Of a stretch of 64,000 nt of DNA, positions 1-12,920 are shown in pieces (within the stretch, counting starts at the first letter, position 1; each line of letters begins with the position of its first letter). Under the pieces are notes generated by a model, which ran no database searches, had not been told where the DNA came from, and worked only from the letters and a program-made list of their open reading frames with translations. This stretch comes from Axinella damicornis (taxonomy: Eukaryota > Porifera > Demospongiae > Axinellida > Axinellidae): the NCBI GenBank assembly GCA_963931865.1, contig OZ007511.1:9464824-9528823 (forward strand). Direction: 5' to 3'. Position numbers and translations under genes: made by a program.

Positions 1-495
1 GGCAGTGATCAGCTATTTAGATAAGGTAGTTACACGCTATCTACACAAACCAAGCCACTGGCACTGCCCAGTGTTTCTAGCACACTCGGTTTACTTCGAC
101 TAGTGATCACAATTTCCACTAAGGGCATACCCGCATAATTAATTTCCAAATGCAAAGAGTTAAGGACATGGAAGTTCTACAGCACAAGTCACATTCAGAT
201 ATTATGCAAGCCTTCCTAGTGCCCTTGAATTTTATTGCACTAGTACTTTGGTACAGTCCAAATCGATAAGAGAGTAACAAACTCCCTTATCAGCCTCAAC
301 ACCTTTGGTAATTGGTTCGTGGACCGGAATTCCTGTTATCTAAAACCAAGGATTACTTAGCCACTCACCGGCCTGTAAAAATCCATGATGTTTTACGTGA
401 TGCTGACCTGATCAGGTATAAAACAGCGACACTTTTCAGTTTATTTCATCTGTTCATAATGGTGGAGATGTGTGTGTTGAGGGATGGGGTAATCA
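1..495. other. Non-coding, nothing recognised
   Basis: No exon-like or RNA-like signal was seen. The sequence runs into the minisatellite that begins near 496. Confidence 0.4.
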
Positions 496-890
496 AAACC
501 TATCACACGTGCACACACACCTACACCCCATCACGCACACGCTCCACCTCGCACACACACACCCCACCACGCCACACTCACACACCCCACCACGCGCACG
601 CTCACACCCCACCACACTCACGCTCACACCCAACCACACTCACGCTCACACCCCACCACACTCACGCTCACACACCCCACCACACGCACGCTCACACACC
701 CCACCCAGGCTCCCCACCCACCCAGGCTACCCCACCCACCCAGGCTACCCCACCCACCCAGGCTACCCCGCCCACCCAGGCTACCCACCCACCCAGGCTA
801 CCCCGCCCACCCAGGCTACCCCGCCCACCCAGGCTCCCCACCCACCCAGGCTACCCCACCCACCCAGGCTCCACCCACTTAGGCTATCTA
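496..890 (+). repeat. Two adjoining C-rich minisatellites
   Basis: From about 496 to 700 the sequence repeats units around CACACCCCACCACACTCACG. From about 701 to 890 it changes to a ~18-bp unit around CCACCCACCCAGGCTACC. Reading frames stay open here only because of the repeat and should not be annotated as genes. Confidence 0.85.
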
Positions 891-1240
891 CCCACTAACT
901 ACCATATTAGGTAAGGTACTAAGGCTAACTTAGTTTAGGGCTAGGGCTTCGATTAGGCATGAAAATTAAGCCCTAACTCTAAACTAAAGCTTAGCTAACC
1001 CTAACCTGAGTGGCTCGGTACACTGATCGGCTCTCTTTATATACCCACAAGACGCCCGACTGCACGCACACGAAGGTCTGCTGGAAACGTGTGTGCGCGA
1101 GCGGCGCAGGCACAGTTCTCTAATTTGATTGGTTGGTCGCCCAAATTTTTTGCCGGGAACTCCGGCCTGGAAACAGGCACGCGTAAACTTTTGGCAATGG
1201 TGAGCGTGTGTCTGTCTCTGTCGTTTTTCTTGGGTCTCCG
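891..1240. other. Intergenic with a small inverted repeat
   Basis: At about 915-1005 a segment containing TTAGTTTAGGGCTAGGGCTT is followed by a near-reverse complement containing AAGCCCTAACTCTAAACTAA, forming an imperfect hairpin. No gene was identified. At 1241 a MALASSGRP-type open start followed by possible GT donors is seen, but it could not be joined in phase to later exons. Confidence 0.4.
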
Positions 1241-1417
1241 ATGGCGTTAGCCTCCTCCGGTAGGCCATCTTCCACTGCGCTCCCTCTGTTGCTCGGTAGG
1301 CAGTAGGCTGGTGCCCAGCCGCTTGGAACAAGGCTTGGAACTTCCGTGTTGTGACCTGCCCGAGTCTACGAGTCTACTGTGGAAAGAGGATGCAATTTGG
1401 GATCGTCCCCATCCCAG

Positions 1418-3900
1418 GCCTCTGCAGAATTCAAAGAAAGAGAAGATGACCTCAAGAATGAAGTATGGATTGTCTGATATGAGTGGGTACAAGAGCGCAT
1501 AAGTAGGTCCTTATGCGCTCTTGGTGGGTATTCAGTATAGCTAGCTAGTGGAACACATTGTAACACCAGCCAAATCTGGTAGATGAGAACTTGAAACTCT
1601 GAATTTGAAACACTGTCTTGCTATTTGAGTGGCAATAACAGTCAGGGCAACATGGAACCGAAGCCTGGATACACCCTGTATATAGTCTTGCCCAGAACTG
1701 TCAAACTGTAGTCTACACTGTTGTAGCTACCACAGTGGTGTGGGGAGGAGAGAATTAGTGGTGACATTTGGCAAATTAAATGCCACTGAATCACTGCCCA
1801 ACAGATGGCCTATAACGCTAAACAATCGTTGTTCTGGGTCATCACATGATAGCCTAGGGACCCACCCTCACACACATGTATGCGCACACAAGTGTGAGAG
1901 CCCTCAGGCATAATGCGAGGACTAGTCTTGGTCCCATACCCAGTGTGCATGGATCGCTTTGGAAGTGATTTATGTGCTGGACGAAAGGCCGAGACTATGT
2001 GAGGACCAGAAGGTGCACATGTAGGCCTCGTCCCCAGGCTCGCACTGTTTTTGGTTGCACACACCAAAGAATGTTCTTTTGTGTGTGCTGCTGTAGTCTC
2101 GGACCCAGACCCAAGCCAACCCCGGCGCAGATCGCTTCCAGTATCACATGCTGATACTGGAAGCGATCCGCACTGGGGTTGGTTTGAATCTGGGGCCGAG
2201 ACTAGTGCTACTGCAGTCCTGGGGACGAGGCTAGTACACATGAAGGAGCTTACATTTTGACCATTAAGCAGGAAATCAGCAAGTAGCTAGCTACGTACGG
2301 TATGGACAGTGTTGCTGCCAATGTGGAATTCAGAGTACCAAAACCACAGCAAGACTGACTCAGCAGTACAGCAGACTCGAAAGGGATGCATACTGTTACA
2401 GTAGCTTACGAACTGCCTATAGGTTCACTCCTGTATATTGTAGACCTTATACTAGAGATCAACAACAGCACTATTGAGGTAACAGTGTTGCTCAAGTAGC
2501 CTCATTACCAGGCCGTTTCCATCGCCAGTATTCCAGTATGAAATACGTTGGGGGAAGGCCTGGCTAGCCTGGGAGATCTGGTCATGTGCGTGGCCATCTG
2601 GTAGACACATGCATATGGTAGACACACGGAGGGTGGTGCCCAATGAAGAATCTTGATGTCCTGTCTTGTAATGTCTGTCCAAAGGCTGGATGTCAGAGCA
2701 TTCGCAAGGCAGATGATCAATACCATTCATTGTTCACAACGCCGGGGACAGATCGACGCGAAACAGGTATTATAATGGTTGGACACTGCCTTCTGTGTGT
2801 CTACCATCTGTCTACCTGATGTCATCATGAGTGACCAGATCTCCCAGGCCTTCCCCCGCTGTATTTCATACTGGAAGCGATCAAATACTGGCGGTGGAAT
2901 GGCCTGGAATGAGCTATTGCTCAAGTGTGTAAATTACTAGAAACTCTCCCATCCTCTCCCAATACTGTATGGCCTATCATCCCAGGAGTACCAACATGTG
3001 ATGAAGAACCGCACCACCTAGTGGAATAGAAGAAAGCTCTTGAGTGCTGTGCCCAGCCTGTTCGTGCCCACGAAGCCTCCTCAAACTGTCTGCATGCTGT
3101 CACCAAGGCAGATGGGTGTGTGCTACCTGTGGATCCACAAATATTGACAGAAGAGTAAGTCGCGTGTTTGTCATTTCCAGCCCCAAACTGGGAAATAGAT
3201 TAACCGTGATAAGGATGTAGGTGGAGTTAGTAAGTGCTTCTCCTTTATTTGAGTGAGTGGTGTAATGAACGTGTGGTGTTTGAAACTCAACTGCCATGAC
3301 AGCTGTAGTGCTGGGATGATACTACTGTTCTGCATATCACTTATTGCGAACTTCACATTGCCGATGCATCGATATATTGTGGGTGGGATTGGTATCAAAC
3401 TAGTGCAGTAGCATATGGCTCACACAACTGTGTTTTCACATAACAATTGACCACAGATATAAAGTGAAACTGGAACAGCACAAGTCATGTGAAAGAGATA
3501 TGCACTCAATAATTGTGATATTGGGTTACAATGATATTATCGACATTAATTTTAAGTATGCCATATTGATATTGAATAGGTAGAATGAATAATATCGATA
3601 TGTCGTCCCAGCACTAGATGACAGCAACAGAGGGATCGCAAGCCGCAAAGGGCATGCAAACGGAGGATCAGGTGTTCAGCCAAGAAATTACAAAACGCTC
3701 CTGTTGTTGACAACAGTCTGCAGGTGATGTGAATCTCTGCCACAGAACGTGGAACATGTACTCCTAGCATGTGTGTGTGTGTGCACATGTGACACTGTGT
3801 GTGAGTGCATGATGACACAGAGAGAAAGAGCTTGGGAGCACACCATAGAGAAGTCATGGGAAGGTTGTTAGGCACCTCTACAGTAGGGCATTTTGGAACT

Positions 3901-3945
<45 letters not shown>

Positions 3946-6519
3946 GCCAGCAACTGGAAGGGAGAACAATGCAGTTTACTTTGTAGCACTAATTTAGTTT
4001 GACCGTGGAATAATTGCTTGAAGTTTTAGAGATGGTATGTTCAGCAGATTTCGACTTTTGAGCCTTGATCCTTTCATCTCCTTTTCTTCTCAGGAGGCGC
4101 TGCATGACTTGAGTCAGGAGGAAGAGGAGTTGAGGTGCGTTCCAAGTACCTGGGAACGAGCAAGGCCAAGGTAGGGCAAAGGCCAATATGAGCTTGAACT
4201 CTGTCAATCAGATGAGGGGGGAGGGTACAGAAAAGGAGGGGAAGGAGAGGGAAGGGAGGACTGGATGGGGAAGTGAAAGGAGAGGTAGAGATGCATGGGA
4301 TAGGGGAAAGGAGATGGGAGGGATTTGTAACTTCAGCAATAATTGATCTTGAACACATTTTTACACTTCCCATTTCCACCCTGCTTGTCCTGTGAAGTGG
4401 AGCACAAGCTCCCATGGATTCTGCTCAAGAGGTGATTGTTCATTGTTGACCAGGAACAGAACCATTTTGAAATTGTATGGCACCTCTAGAGGTTCATTTT
4501 GGAACTCAGGGAGAGGGGGGAGAGTGAGCAGCTGGAAGGGAGAACAAAGGAAGTGGGACAGCCTCCCCCATTATAAATCTCAGTGTACAGTCCAGTCCTC
4601 TGCCATCAAGCTAGAAACATTCCAGGATGACTCCAGCAACAATTCTCTGTTCTTCCTACAGCTTCAAACTCCTTCCTCATCAGCGGAGGTAAGAAGGTCA
4701 TGTGACATTCACATGAAATTGCTGACCTGTGCATGATTATAGCAGGTTACATAACTCTCTCTCAAGATTCAGTGAGATGGGAGATAGTCTGTGACAGCCG
4801 CTTGATTCAGAGGTATAGGATATCTCTTGTCTCCACATTGGAAGTGTAGACGAATCATTGTCCACCTTGTAAGATCATTAGACCTCGCAATATCCAAAAA
4901 AGTGGATAGGACGACTCCCCCCAGGTGATTACCATGCATTGTGGTATACTATGGACTGATGTTTAAGGCTGACAACCAATTGAAGCAACAGGCATGTACA
5001 TGTACCTGTTTGTGTTGCTATGATAACAATTACTATGGCAACTTTAAACTTTTATTTTGTGCTCATCCCCTCTTCTCTCTCTCTCAACCATCCTTTCCCT
5101 CCTCCTCTTTAACCCTTTAAGCCCCATTGACGTCTATAGGCGTCATTTTGACCCTATGCACTCATAGGGCTTCTCGTCAGTCCAAAAAGAGACCAAAAAG
5201 TCTTCAGAGGGCCTAGGGACAATTTTGAGGGACGAACCCAAAAATTTGGTCAGATTTCGGCGCGCCCTCCCCACTAAACAAAAGGCAGGGGGGTTTCGAA
5301 AGGGGGGGCGGGGGCCCCCCCTTCGACTGTCGTGGGCGTTTTTTGATTTTAATGAGATTCATTGGCCCCAGGATATTTGATTCTAATGATATTCATAGAC
5401 CCCACCCAGGGCCTCAAGAAAACATGCAAATTGGTGGTGTAAGGTGTGCCATCAGTCGGATCTGGCCCAAGTTTAGGGAAATGCTGGGCGAAAATCCGGC
5501 TGACATCCACATTTGACCTCCGATTGCTGGCCTTGTGGGGGGTCATGAATATCATTAACGGTATTGCCAGAGGGGTCTCTCCATGTGTGCGGGCCCCACC
5601 AAGTTTGGCCGCTGAGGAGCGTATGCTGTGGGAGAGGAGTACCTACGAAAGTGGTGTGCGCTGAATGCATGAAAATGTGTTGTCTTGGTGGGAAGAATTC
5701 GGTGGTTAAAGGGTTAATATGTGCATGGAGGATCAATGAATCTCATTAAAAATCGGCAAACCATCCCAAACTGGCACACAGTGCAAGTCTAGGCCGTTTT
5801 GAGGGCGAATTCTCACCAACTATGAATCTCATTAACCCTTTAAGCCCCATTGACGTCTATAGGCGTCATTTTGACCCTATGCACTCATAGGGCTTCTCGT
5901 CAGTCCAAAAAGAGACCAAAAAGTCTTCAGAGGGCCTAGGGACAATTTTGAGGGACGAACCCAAAAATTTGGTCAGATTTCGGCGCGCCCTCCCCACTAA
6001 ACGAAAGGCAGGGGGGTTTCGAAAGGGGGGGCGGGGGCCCCCCCTTCGACTGTCGTGGGCGTTTTTTGATTTTAATGAGATTCATTGGCCCCAGGATATT
6101 TGATTCTAATGATATTCATAGACCCCACCCAGGGCCTCAAGAAAACATGCAAATTGGTGGTGTAAGGTGTGCCATCAGTCGGATCTGGCCCAAGTTTAGG
6201 GAAATGCTGGGCGAAAATCCGGCTGACATCCACATTTGACCTCCGATTGCTGGCCTTGTGGGGGGTCATGAATATCATTAACGGTATTGCCAGAGGGGTC
6301 TCTCCATGTGTGCGGGCCCCACCAAGTTTGGCCGCTGAGGAGCGTATGCTGTGGGAGAGGAGTACCTACGAAAGTGGTGTGCGCTGAATGCATGAAAATG
6401 TGTTGTCTTGGTGGGAAGAATTCGGTGGTTAAAGGGTTAAGGGCTCCCTGGGGCTCTAGGCTACAAGTTTACCTCCATAAGCTGGCCGTACCACAGATGC
6501 TCATCAGCAAAGCCAACAG
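1418..6519 (+). CDS. Unrecognised plus-strand spliced gene (partial model)
   Basis: The best support is a chain of three phase-compatible exons: 4094-4134 (EALHDLSQEEEEL, ends with 2 nt), 4662-4688 (FKLLPHQR, 1 nt in, 2 nt out) and 6460-6519 (LQVYLHKLAVPQMLISKAN, 1 nt in), each with AG before and GT after (GTGCGT, GTAAGA, GTGAGA). Two further exon candidates upstream are protein-like but not phase-joined: 1418-1462 (ASAEFKEREDDLKNE, charged and coiled-coil-like) and 3057-3154 (CLHAVTKADG; VLPVDPQILTEE). At least one exon is missing between 3154 and 4094, and neither the start nor the end of the gene is located. I do not recognise the protein. The last intron contains the two piggyBac-like MITEs, the second ending about 20 bp before exon 6460. 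Confidence 0.4.
2022..2233. mobile_element. Mutator-like MITE containing a nested second MITE
   Basis: The outer element begins TAGGCCTCGTCCCCAGG and ends CCTGGGGACGAGGCTA. It is flanked by gtgcacatg (2013-2021) and gtacacatg (2234-2242), a 9-bp target-site duplication with one mismatch. A second palindromic element (2094-2204, ends TAGTCTCGG / CCGAGACTA) lies inside it, flanked by gtgctgctg and gtgctactg. The 9-bp duplications fit Mutator-like insertion. Confidence 0.75.
2497..2916. mobile_element. Mutator-like non-autonomous element, 420 bp
   Basis: The ends TAGCCTCATTACCAGG and CCTGGAATGAGCTA are inverted and continue as imperfect TIRs of more than 100 bp (shared inner motif GGGGGAAGGCCTGG). 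A perfect 9-bp duplication, ttgctcaag, flanks it at 2488-2496 and 2917-2925. The termini are diverged versions of the TAGCCTCGTTCCCAGG family found elsewhere in the window. Confidence 0.75.
3907..3944 (+). repeat. Poly-G tract, 38 nt
   Basis: An uninterrupted run of G. The flanking sequence (from GGCACCTCTA to GGAAGGGAGAACAA) is partly duplicated at about 4480-4555, so this tract probably arose inside a duplicated segment. Confidence 0.9.
5113..5713. mobile_element. piggyBac-like MITE, copy 1 (601 bp)
   Basis: The element starts CCCTTTAAGCC and ends GGTTAAAGGG, and is flanked on both sides by TTAA (5109-5112 and 5714-5717). TTAA duplication and a CCCT-type terminus are hallmarks of piggyBac transposons. 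It has no transposase-length open frame, so it is non-autonomous. Confidence 0.8.
5836..6436. mobile_element. piggyBac-like MITE, copy 2 (601 bp)
   Basis: Same length and orientation as copy 1 and almost identical (the one difference I noticed is aaacaaaagg versus aaacgaaagg). It is flanked by TTAA at 5832-5835 and 6437-6440. The 123-bp spacer between the copies is unrelated sequence, so these may be two independent insertions or one duplicated insertion. Confidence 0.8.
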
Positions 6520-7049
6520 GTGAGAAATACAAACATAGATTATAACTTCTTTGAAAAGGCTCGGTGGAATGGGATGGTGGAATAGATTAGTGGAATCACC
6601 TTTGACTCTATAAAGTCTGTTACTATCATGATACTGTGACGTGTGGTATACAAGCTGAATGATCCTTTGCCAAGAGAACACACTGCATGCACTTGTGAAT
6701 ATCAAAAATGATTAGCCCTCCTTATTGGGGATGGATATCTGTGTGCAGAATAGATGGATAATTAGCATCAGTTCTTGTGTAGACTATCTGAGTATGTACT
6801 ACCGTAATGTACGTATCAAGCGCCCACCCCCCTCTTCACGCGAAAGTTACTGCACAGGGTCCAAAAGCAGTGTAGTAAGGGCCCACCCATCACAAAAGTT
6901 TTGAGCAGCATTTCTTAACCTCTGGGCGAGGTTGTGCATTCAAAAAGGCCGTGAAGTATGAACTACGCGTGCTTTAAAGACGTGCGATCAATTTCTATGC
7001 GTGAAAAATGGACTTATATATTCATAGCCGGTCATTGATATTCACAGCT

Positions 7050-8367
7050 CAAGGGGTAGTCACTTACATATGGCCCGTAGAAGCGTTTGCGACCGGGATC
7101 AAGATGGAATCAAGGCCTTTATTGGAGACGATCAAGCGATCAAGGTATTTTTTGGAGGCGATCAACGATCAAGATGTCCTCAGAGCGACAGTGCATCAAC
7201 GCTGTTAATCTAGTTATACCTTAGTCTCATGCCCATGCAGATCTCGAGCCAAAGTATGGGCGCATGACACTGACCCCACCTTCCTTACCATAATTCGCAC
7301 TCGATCGACCCCTGTTGCGCAGGTACAGGTATGCGAAACTCCGTATACGTAGACTGTCACAAGAGCATAAACAGAGTAGTGCGACGGACGCTACCCACGC
7401 ACGAAGTCGGCGTGTTGGCTACGTCTGTTCTCTCGTTGTGAATTCTTTGTCTGCTGAGGGTAGCCACAGTTGAAAGCGGCGATGGAAACCTTCAAGAAAA
7501 TTTTGTATTGTGTGTTTTGCTTGGAGCTATTGATGATAACGTACAATTTTCAAGGTTTGATTTCTATATGTGACTTCGTCTCATGAACCCCAACACCTAT
7601 GAACATGGGGGTGCAGTAGCAGCTGGAGGAAGGGTTGGTCTTTCAAGTGGTCTGTTTATGTTGGGTTATAACCCCACTAATTTGAAGCTCCAGGCATCTC
7701 AAGCCCTCCACCACACCCCAGCAGAGTGGCCATAAATCTCCAGCCCAGATCCATGTCCAGAATAGACCCTGGCCGGGTCCACCCACTGAAGAACAGTCTG
7801 TCCGCGGCCGACTTTCAAACCACTGGCAATTATTACTGCACAGTGACTCGTTCCCAGGCCTCCACGCCCAGCTTTTGTCGCTTTCGTACTGCAAGTGACT
7901 GGGCGTAGAAGCCTGGGAACGATGCTAAGTGTTAATCCATAGGTTAATCACTAGTAGGTCTACATGTAAACACGAGTAAATCAGCACAGCTGTTTGTATG
8001 TGTACGTATACAGCAAGCCTCGTTCCCCAGCCCCGCCCCCGCCTAGCCTAGCATCTCACAAACGCTTCCAATTCCACCTCCTCCTCTGCTAGGGCTAGAG
8101 CTTCACTCCTCTACACTGGGCCGTAAAATGGGCTGGCTAGTTCTGTCAATTTGCGAACACAACGTGCATTGCATTATAGAAAGGCGGGCCCACGGGTGTG
8201 ACCTTTGAACCTCTGAATCAAGCGATCAAGAGCTTCTGTAGACACGATCAAGCGATCAAGGCCTTTTTTGGAGACGATCAAGCGATCAAGGCCGATTTTC
8301 ACCGATCAAGATTCTTGATCCCGGTCGCAAACGCTTCTACGGGTCGTATGTAAGTGACTACTCCTTG
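7050..8367. mobile_element. 1.3-kb non-autonomous TIR element with GATCAAG repeats
   Basis: The ~54-bp terminal inverted repeats start CAAGGGGTAGTCACTTACAT and end with its near-complement, reaching inward to CGACCGGGATCAAG. A 5-bp flank cagct is present on both sides (7045-7049, 8368-8372). Just inside each TIR are repeats of gatcaagcgatcaagg. The interior has no convincing gene. It also holds fragments of the TAGCCTCG/CCCAGG MITE family near 7855, 7905 and 8024. Confidence 0.7.
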
Positions 8368-8372
8368 CAGCT

Positions 8373-11300
8373 TACTGCAGCGCTTGTTGTTTATACAGTG
8401 CTGAATGGGCAGGTGGGTACTACATGCCTAAGTAGTCTGAGTAGGCATCTAGCACCCATCCCCCTGTTCAGTGGCGTTCTATTGTCCCCAAACCCTGGGC
8501 GCTTATTACGTACTCTACGGTATGTAGTAGCCTCCTCTTCCCTCCACTTCCTGTCGTGTGGTAAATCATGCAAGGTTATGCTTCCTGTACAAGGATGAAT
8601 AGTTACAGTTTGATCCCAATCTAGAGTATAGGATAGTTTGTCTCACCCCTTGGACAAGAACACAAACATTCCTGGCACCGTGAAACCTGCCTTAGCGGTC
8701 ACCTCCACATTGCAGTCAGCTTGGGAAAGTCCAGAAATAGAAATTTGAGCGGTACGTCACCTGCGTAATGCGTAATGGGTCACGTTGCTCCACCCCAAGC
8801 ACACTATAGCACGCTATAATACACTGCCAATAACGGCCACTGAGTACACGCGTGCATTGCGTACATGCACGCGTGCATTGCCAAACTGAAGATACAAAAA
8901 TGAATATTTTACAATGCGTAAAGTCCATAGTTGTCTTTTTCATGGAACTTACTTGAATCGAAGTTGTTCAGTGTCACAAGAACATTTGTAATGAGGTCAA
9001 TCACACTAAAACTTCACATGACCGCTTTAGAGAGCGATGAGGCGTAGCTAGGATTATGAGACCGAGGAGGCATGGAGTTATCTGCGTGCGAAGCATGTAG
9101 CAAAAATTTCGAGCTAATTGATTATTCATGAGTTTATTCGCTATTGTTTCCGCATGATTCACTCCGCAGTGCACACAAACAGTTGCTCTCTAAAATTAAT
9201 GCTACAGCAATACGCCGGTGCCCTTACTGTCCCAGACTTGCAGCACTTATCCACGTTAGGAGTACGCCGGCTCATGGTCATGGTCAGCCTAGCTCCAGTC
9301 TCTGCCATCAGATCGAACGCACATCGTACACAGAGTGTGCGAGAACTGTCTAGGACATGCCCGTCATTATTCAGAAAAGCGAGGAGGCAGCTGCCTCCTC
9401 TGCCTCAATGCTAGCTACGCCCATGTCATCTGTACTATGATTGCAGCCACCTCTCTAATGCTTGAGGCCAAATATATTTGGCCCCCATGCAGGTGACCGC
9501 ATTATACAGGTTCCACTGTAACTGTTACTAAGAAGCTTTACACTGAGTAAATCAACCACAAAAATTGGCCTTGTGCTAAGTTAGAGCCAGCCACAGAATT
9601 AAAATTTCTTGTGCTAAATTGGATCATGTTTTCAACTGATCAAAGTACTACTCAATTTGCCTTATAAGGAGAGTGGACAACTAGAAGCTATAATAATGTT
9701 GGCTATAATACTGTCCAGTACGTACGTTGTTGAGTGTTCTGTGTCCATGCAACTGATAGCTAGTTGGCATTTGTGAACGTAGCGAGCTACCACCGACTGA
9801 AAGAGTGCATTTGTTGATCATTCATGAATTTGTGAACTTGCCGCCAGCTGAGAGATTATACAACCTGCCCACCTCTTCTATTCAGTAAGCACCAATTAAG
9901 GTGTAATAATCTGCTGTGCAGGATTATGTCCGCGATACATTCAGAATGACCTTTTTGTTTGGGCTAGCGACCTGGGATGGCTGGGAATATGAATTGCTAG
10001 CTACTAGCCAGCTGAGAGTTTTGACACAGCAGATAACATTGTAGCCATGTAGCTATGTTGCAGCCATGTGATGACAAAGCAGAAAGCATGACAATGATGA
10101 TGGAAATAGGCTACATAATTTATATGGGCACAAATGCTGAGTATACAGAGTTCCCCTTCAAAAACGTAAGGCTATAAAAAAAATTGAATTGCTGCAGCAG
10201 CCTAGTTCTCAGGTATCAAGTATCGTACATGTACCTTTGAATCTGCATGTGAATTGACGTTGTTTCAAGCATTATCCGAGTTTCAACCAATTAACCAATT
10301 CTCTAGAGGAAACTTTAAGCCTATATGAACCATCATAATAGTTCTATTGGGGACTTATACTTCATACAAGTGCTCTTGCAGCTATCCTATTTGTGACTCT
10401 AGCCACACCCACTCATTACCAAGCCTTCAATAGTGAGTGCTCTCGGCCAACAACTGCCCATTAATTCAGACTGAGAAAAACCTTCATTGCTAGGGATAAA
10501 AAAACAGAAATAGGAGCAGGATCACCATGAGACCTGTTGCCATAGCTCTGGTGATAAAGAAGAATGCATGAATGCATGTTATGAATGCCTCATATACCAG
10601 TATAATTATTAACACTCACCCATTACACTGGAGTACACTTGTGATAATTATATAAGCTCTTCCCAATTGATATAATTATAGCTATACATGCATGATTGCT
10701 TTAACAAGGCACATGCAATGAAGAGTTCACAATAATAATAGCAATGTTATGCATGTTGTCTGGGTTGTACTTGTATATGAGCATGCAATAACAATAATAA
10801 AAGTTATGTATTCTGGGTTGTTAAGTTTTATGTTGCCATATTCACAAGCTACAATATAATGTACTGTCATTTGCATACTCAGCAGTAATTACCATGTGCG
10901 AATTATTATTTATGGCAGGAAGATTGCGCAATACATAGTTGCGCAATACCTAGTTGTACGGTGGATGTACGTGTGAAGTGCGAAGTGTTAATAGGTGTAG
11001 ATGAGGTTCATCCCCAGGGAATCCACCTATTATGCTTGCATATAGCAGCTCATCCTACATCATTGTATAGTCATGCAATATGCATTAAATATTTTCATGG
11101 CCATTTTGATAGCCATAATTGTAGTTCAGATCGACACAGCAGGCAAGTGAGTGTTAACTGGTTTGAACTTACATCTGAAACATTATTATATTATCCATTC
11201 CTGTGCAGGTACATGTATATATACTCATAGCAATTATACAATGATAATAACAAGCACGCCATTTCTCACCTCCAGTGATTATTTCTTTGCTGTTTGATGA

Positions 11301-12640
11301 AGTTTCTGTGGATTTCAACAAAATGTAGTTTAATAACTGAAGGTTGATAATAATTATTATAGGCATGCACATTTAGTAATTCATGGATCCTATATAGGCT
11401 GTGCTAATCTTACATTATTGCACCTTGTATACCATGCAGACCCCCCAATTTACTGGACGGTGCATGCATGGTGTGCTATACACTCCAACCAGGGGACAGC
11501 ACAGTATTAACTGTATATACCACATAATATTATGCACATCATAATTATTTCTACTGTAGTTGACCAAACAGCACGTACTGTGAGCATGCATAGAATGTTG
11601 TACGAACAAACTAATGGAAACAGCATTAGACTCACTTCAGCTATATAAGAGTAACAACTGCAGGCTTCAAAACATACACACTCCAATCATTGCACGTTCA
11701 AAAACTGACACTTGCAAGTGATGTACATGGTATAAATACAGCAATAAAACAGTAACTAGTCATGTTGCAGATGAATAACCTCAGGACAAACACACCAGGG
11801 AATTCCGATTGTATTTAATGGGCCGAATGCTTGGGGATTCCCCAGCTTGACCATGATTACACTATAGATGATGTGGGCAGTGCTGATTGGTTGTGATGGT
11901 TGTATACAGCAGTCATGTGTGTTCCACTTTTAGAATCTTGGGGGAATACCGTTTAAGTCAGGAATGAACTTGGCCAGGGTACAACTTCAAGCTCCCATAA
12001 TAATTATTAGGTGACTTCAGACCTACTAAATCCACTACATAATGTTAAGAATTCTGATCATTTGTGGTGACACACTATACCGGCCCATATGACATCTGAG
12101 CAGACACTATACAGTCATATTATTACTAGTGGAATGCAGGACATTGGGGGGCGAGCCTGAGTGAAGAGCATGCGCGTGCCGCATGGAGCAGTTGCATTCA
12201 CATGACTGTGACAGGGCAATGAGCATAGGCCACAGAAATTATGCCCTAAACATACACTCGTGTACATCACAGCAACTGTGAGACAGGTTAGCGTTTGTAG
12301 CTGAAGCAGTCTAGCACCAACATCACCGGCCATGGCGCCACGGTAGGTCCACGACTCTGAGCCGCAGTCACTGCCTTTGTCAGTGTCGCCACCGAGGAGG
12401 CAGAATGTTCATGGTGCTCTAGCCAATGTCCACGAGTGGTCTCTCCGTCTTTGTTGTCGTTATCGTCCGTCGAACAGGTAGCTAGACGGTTCACGATTCC
12501 TTGCATCGCGTATCGAGGTGCGTACCCGCGTATACTATAGAGCTCGTTGTTGAATTTGAATATTATTGTGCACGTGCGAGTGAAATTCGCAGATTTAAAA
12601 TTTACGGTATTTGCAAGTTCCAAGCAAGCAAGCAAGCAAG
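8373..12640. other. Gene-poor AT-rich intergenic stretch
   Basis: No exon chain, RNA gene or clear element was found in these 4.3 kb. A short segment near 10390-10480 (TTTGTGACTCTAGCCACACC ... CTCTCGGCCAACAAC) recurs split around the element at 38781-39416, suggesting a dispersed repeat. Confidence 0.4.
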
Positions 12641-12646
12641 CAAGCA

Positions 12647-12920
12647 AGGGGGTGACACTCCCATACGCGCTGTAGTCAGAGCTGCGACCGGGCTTATCAG
12701 CGAATCTTGACCCCGTATACTAAAGAAAGGCTGCAGTCGCTACGCATTCTTCCGTATACTATCGGCGGTCAAGCGGTCAACGGCTGAAATACAGCGCAGT
12801 CAAACAGTCAAGAGTCTTTTTGCGATGCGGTCAAGCGGTCAAGCAGCAAAAATGACGGTCAAGATTTCTTGACCCCGGTCGCAGCTCTGACTATGGCGTC
12901 AATGGGAGTGTCAACCCCTT
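12647..12920. mobile_element. Short TIR element inserted in a (CAAG)n repeat
   Basis: The ends AAGGGGGTGACACTCCCAT and ATGGGAGTGTCAACCCCTT are inverted and reach in to GAGCTGCGACCGGG / CCCGGTCGCAGCTC. Internal tcaagcggtcaa repeats recall the gatcaagcgatcaag repeats of the 7050-8367 element, and both share CGACCGGG at the inner TIR edge. CAAG tandem repeats flank both sides. Confidence 0.65.

Noticed and set aside
312..914. His/Thr/Pro-rich proteins near the left edge
   Set aside because: They translate two adjoining minisatellites; no start context or splice sites support them.
900..1010. Telomere-like CCCTAA repeats
   Set aside because: Only isolated CCCTAAC motifs within a small inverted repeat, not a tandem telomeric array.
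5349..6393. Duplicate 60-90 codon proteins repeated exactly 723 bp apart
   Set aside because: They lie in the two piggyBac-like MITE copies and have no coding features.
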